DNA from: an uncultured Bacteroidota bacterium
Lineage (GTDB): Bacteria; Bacteroidota; Bacteroidia; Bacteroidales; P3
Assembly: GCA_902783595.1 (NCBI GenBank)
Contig: CACZRR010000010.1
Location: forward strand, 1 to 32,330
Length of the DNA stretch: 32,330 nt
Reading direction: 5' to 3'
Position numbers and translations under genes: made by a program. Shown in pieces: positions 32,246 to 32,330 of this stretch. Below the pieces are notes generated by a model. That model was not told the origin of the DNA. It made no database searches and saw nothing but the letters and a program-made list of their open reading frames with translations. Positions within the stretch are counted from its first letter, which is position 1; every line of letters begins with the position of its first letter.

Positions 32246-32330
32246 TGGCGGAAAGGAGGGGATTCGAACCCCTGAAGCGCTTTTAACGCTTACTCGCTTT
32301 CCAGGCGGGCCTCTTCAACCACTCGAGCAC
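32246..32330 (-). tRNA. tRNA-Ser (anticodon GGA), 5' end cut by the window edge
   Basis: On the minus strand the 3' end is CCTTTCC plus discriminator G and an encoded CCA (32248-32246). The T-arm AGGGG-TTCGAAT-CCCCT is intact. The anticodon loop CTGGAAA gives GGA (Ser, UCC/UCU codons). The long variable arm with a GCGTT/AGCGC-type stem is typical of tRNA-Ser. About six bases of the 5' acceptor (expected GGAAAG) lie outside the window. Unlike the tRNA-Trp and tRNA-Arg genes here, this one encodes CCA. Confidence 0.93.

Overview
The window looks like a Bacteroidales (Bacteroidota) chromosome with moderate GC. Four things point there. The gene order tuf, tRNA-Trp, secE, nusG, rplKAJL, rpoBC is typical. 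Promoters fit the Bacteroides pattern TTTG, about 19-20 bases, TAnnTTTG. Starts are not preceded by strong Shine-Dalgarno sites, and several are TTG. The protein families (O/P-type porin, Wza/Wzc with a Tyr-rich tail, lysine aminomutase reactivase) also fit. I cannot name the genus.

Region 1 (1-11990, + strand) is the translation/transcription supercluster: the 3' end of tuf, tRNA-Trp(CCA), secE, nusG, rplK, rplA, rplJ, rplL, rpoB (TTG start) and rpoC. A strong bidirectional terminator closes it, followed by tRNA-Arg(CCT) on the minus strand.

Region 2 (12064-15150, + strand) holds a two-gene unit, an outer-membrane porin and a polytopic Gate/nucleoside-recognition membrane protein. After it comes a small monocistronic 2[4Fe-4S] ferredoxin (55 aa) with its own clear promoter and terminator.

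Region 3 (15178-29250, minus strand) is one long tightly packed surface-polysaccharide operon, read right to left: Wza export lipoprotein, Wzc tyrosine kinase, rfbA, rfbC, the four enzymes of a WbpB/D/E/A pathway (UDP-GlcNAc to UDP-2,3-diacetamido-2,3-dideoxyglucuronate), a WbpM/CapD-type membrane dehydratase and an LTA-synthase-like phosphotransferase. Two nucleotide-metabolism genes follow at the end: purE and a P-loop kinase/dCMP deaminase fusion. There is no glycosyltransferase, flippase or polymerase in the window, so the locus supplies precursors, export and modification. Two simple-sequence features stand out: a (Tyr-Gly)14 tail on Wzc and a 12-base homopolymer at the 3' end of the dehydratase gene.

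Region 4 (29136-29780) is a 645-base divergent intergenic region. It holds the wza promoter and, beside the kamB promoter, a 368-base array of 36 short units built around CTATAG/CCTAGG. The unit length is mostly 11 bp at the left and exactly 10 bp for the last 27 units. The array cannot code in any frame and has no spacers. It is the most unusual structure in the window.

Region 5 (29781-32330) holds kamB and kamC, the putative reactivase of B12-dependent lysine 5,6-aminomutase, without the mutase genes. A convergent, right-truncated tRNA-Ser(GGA) with its own terminator follows.
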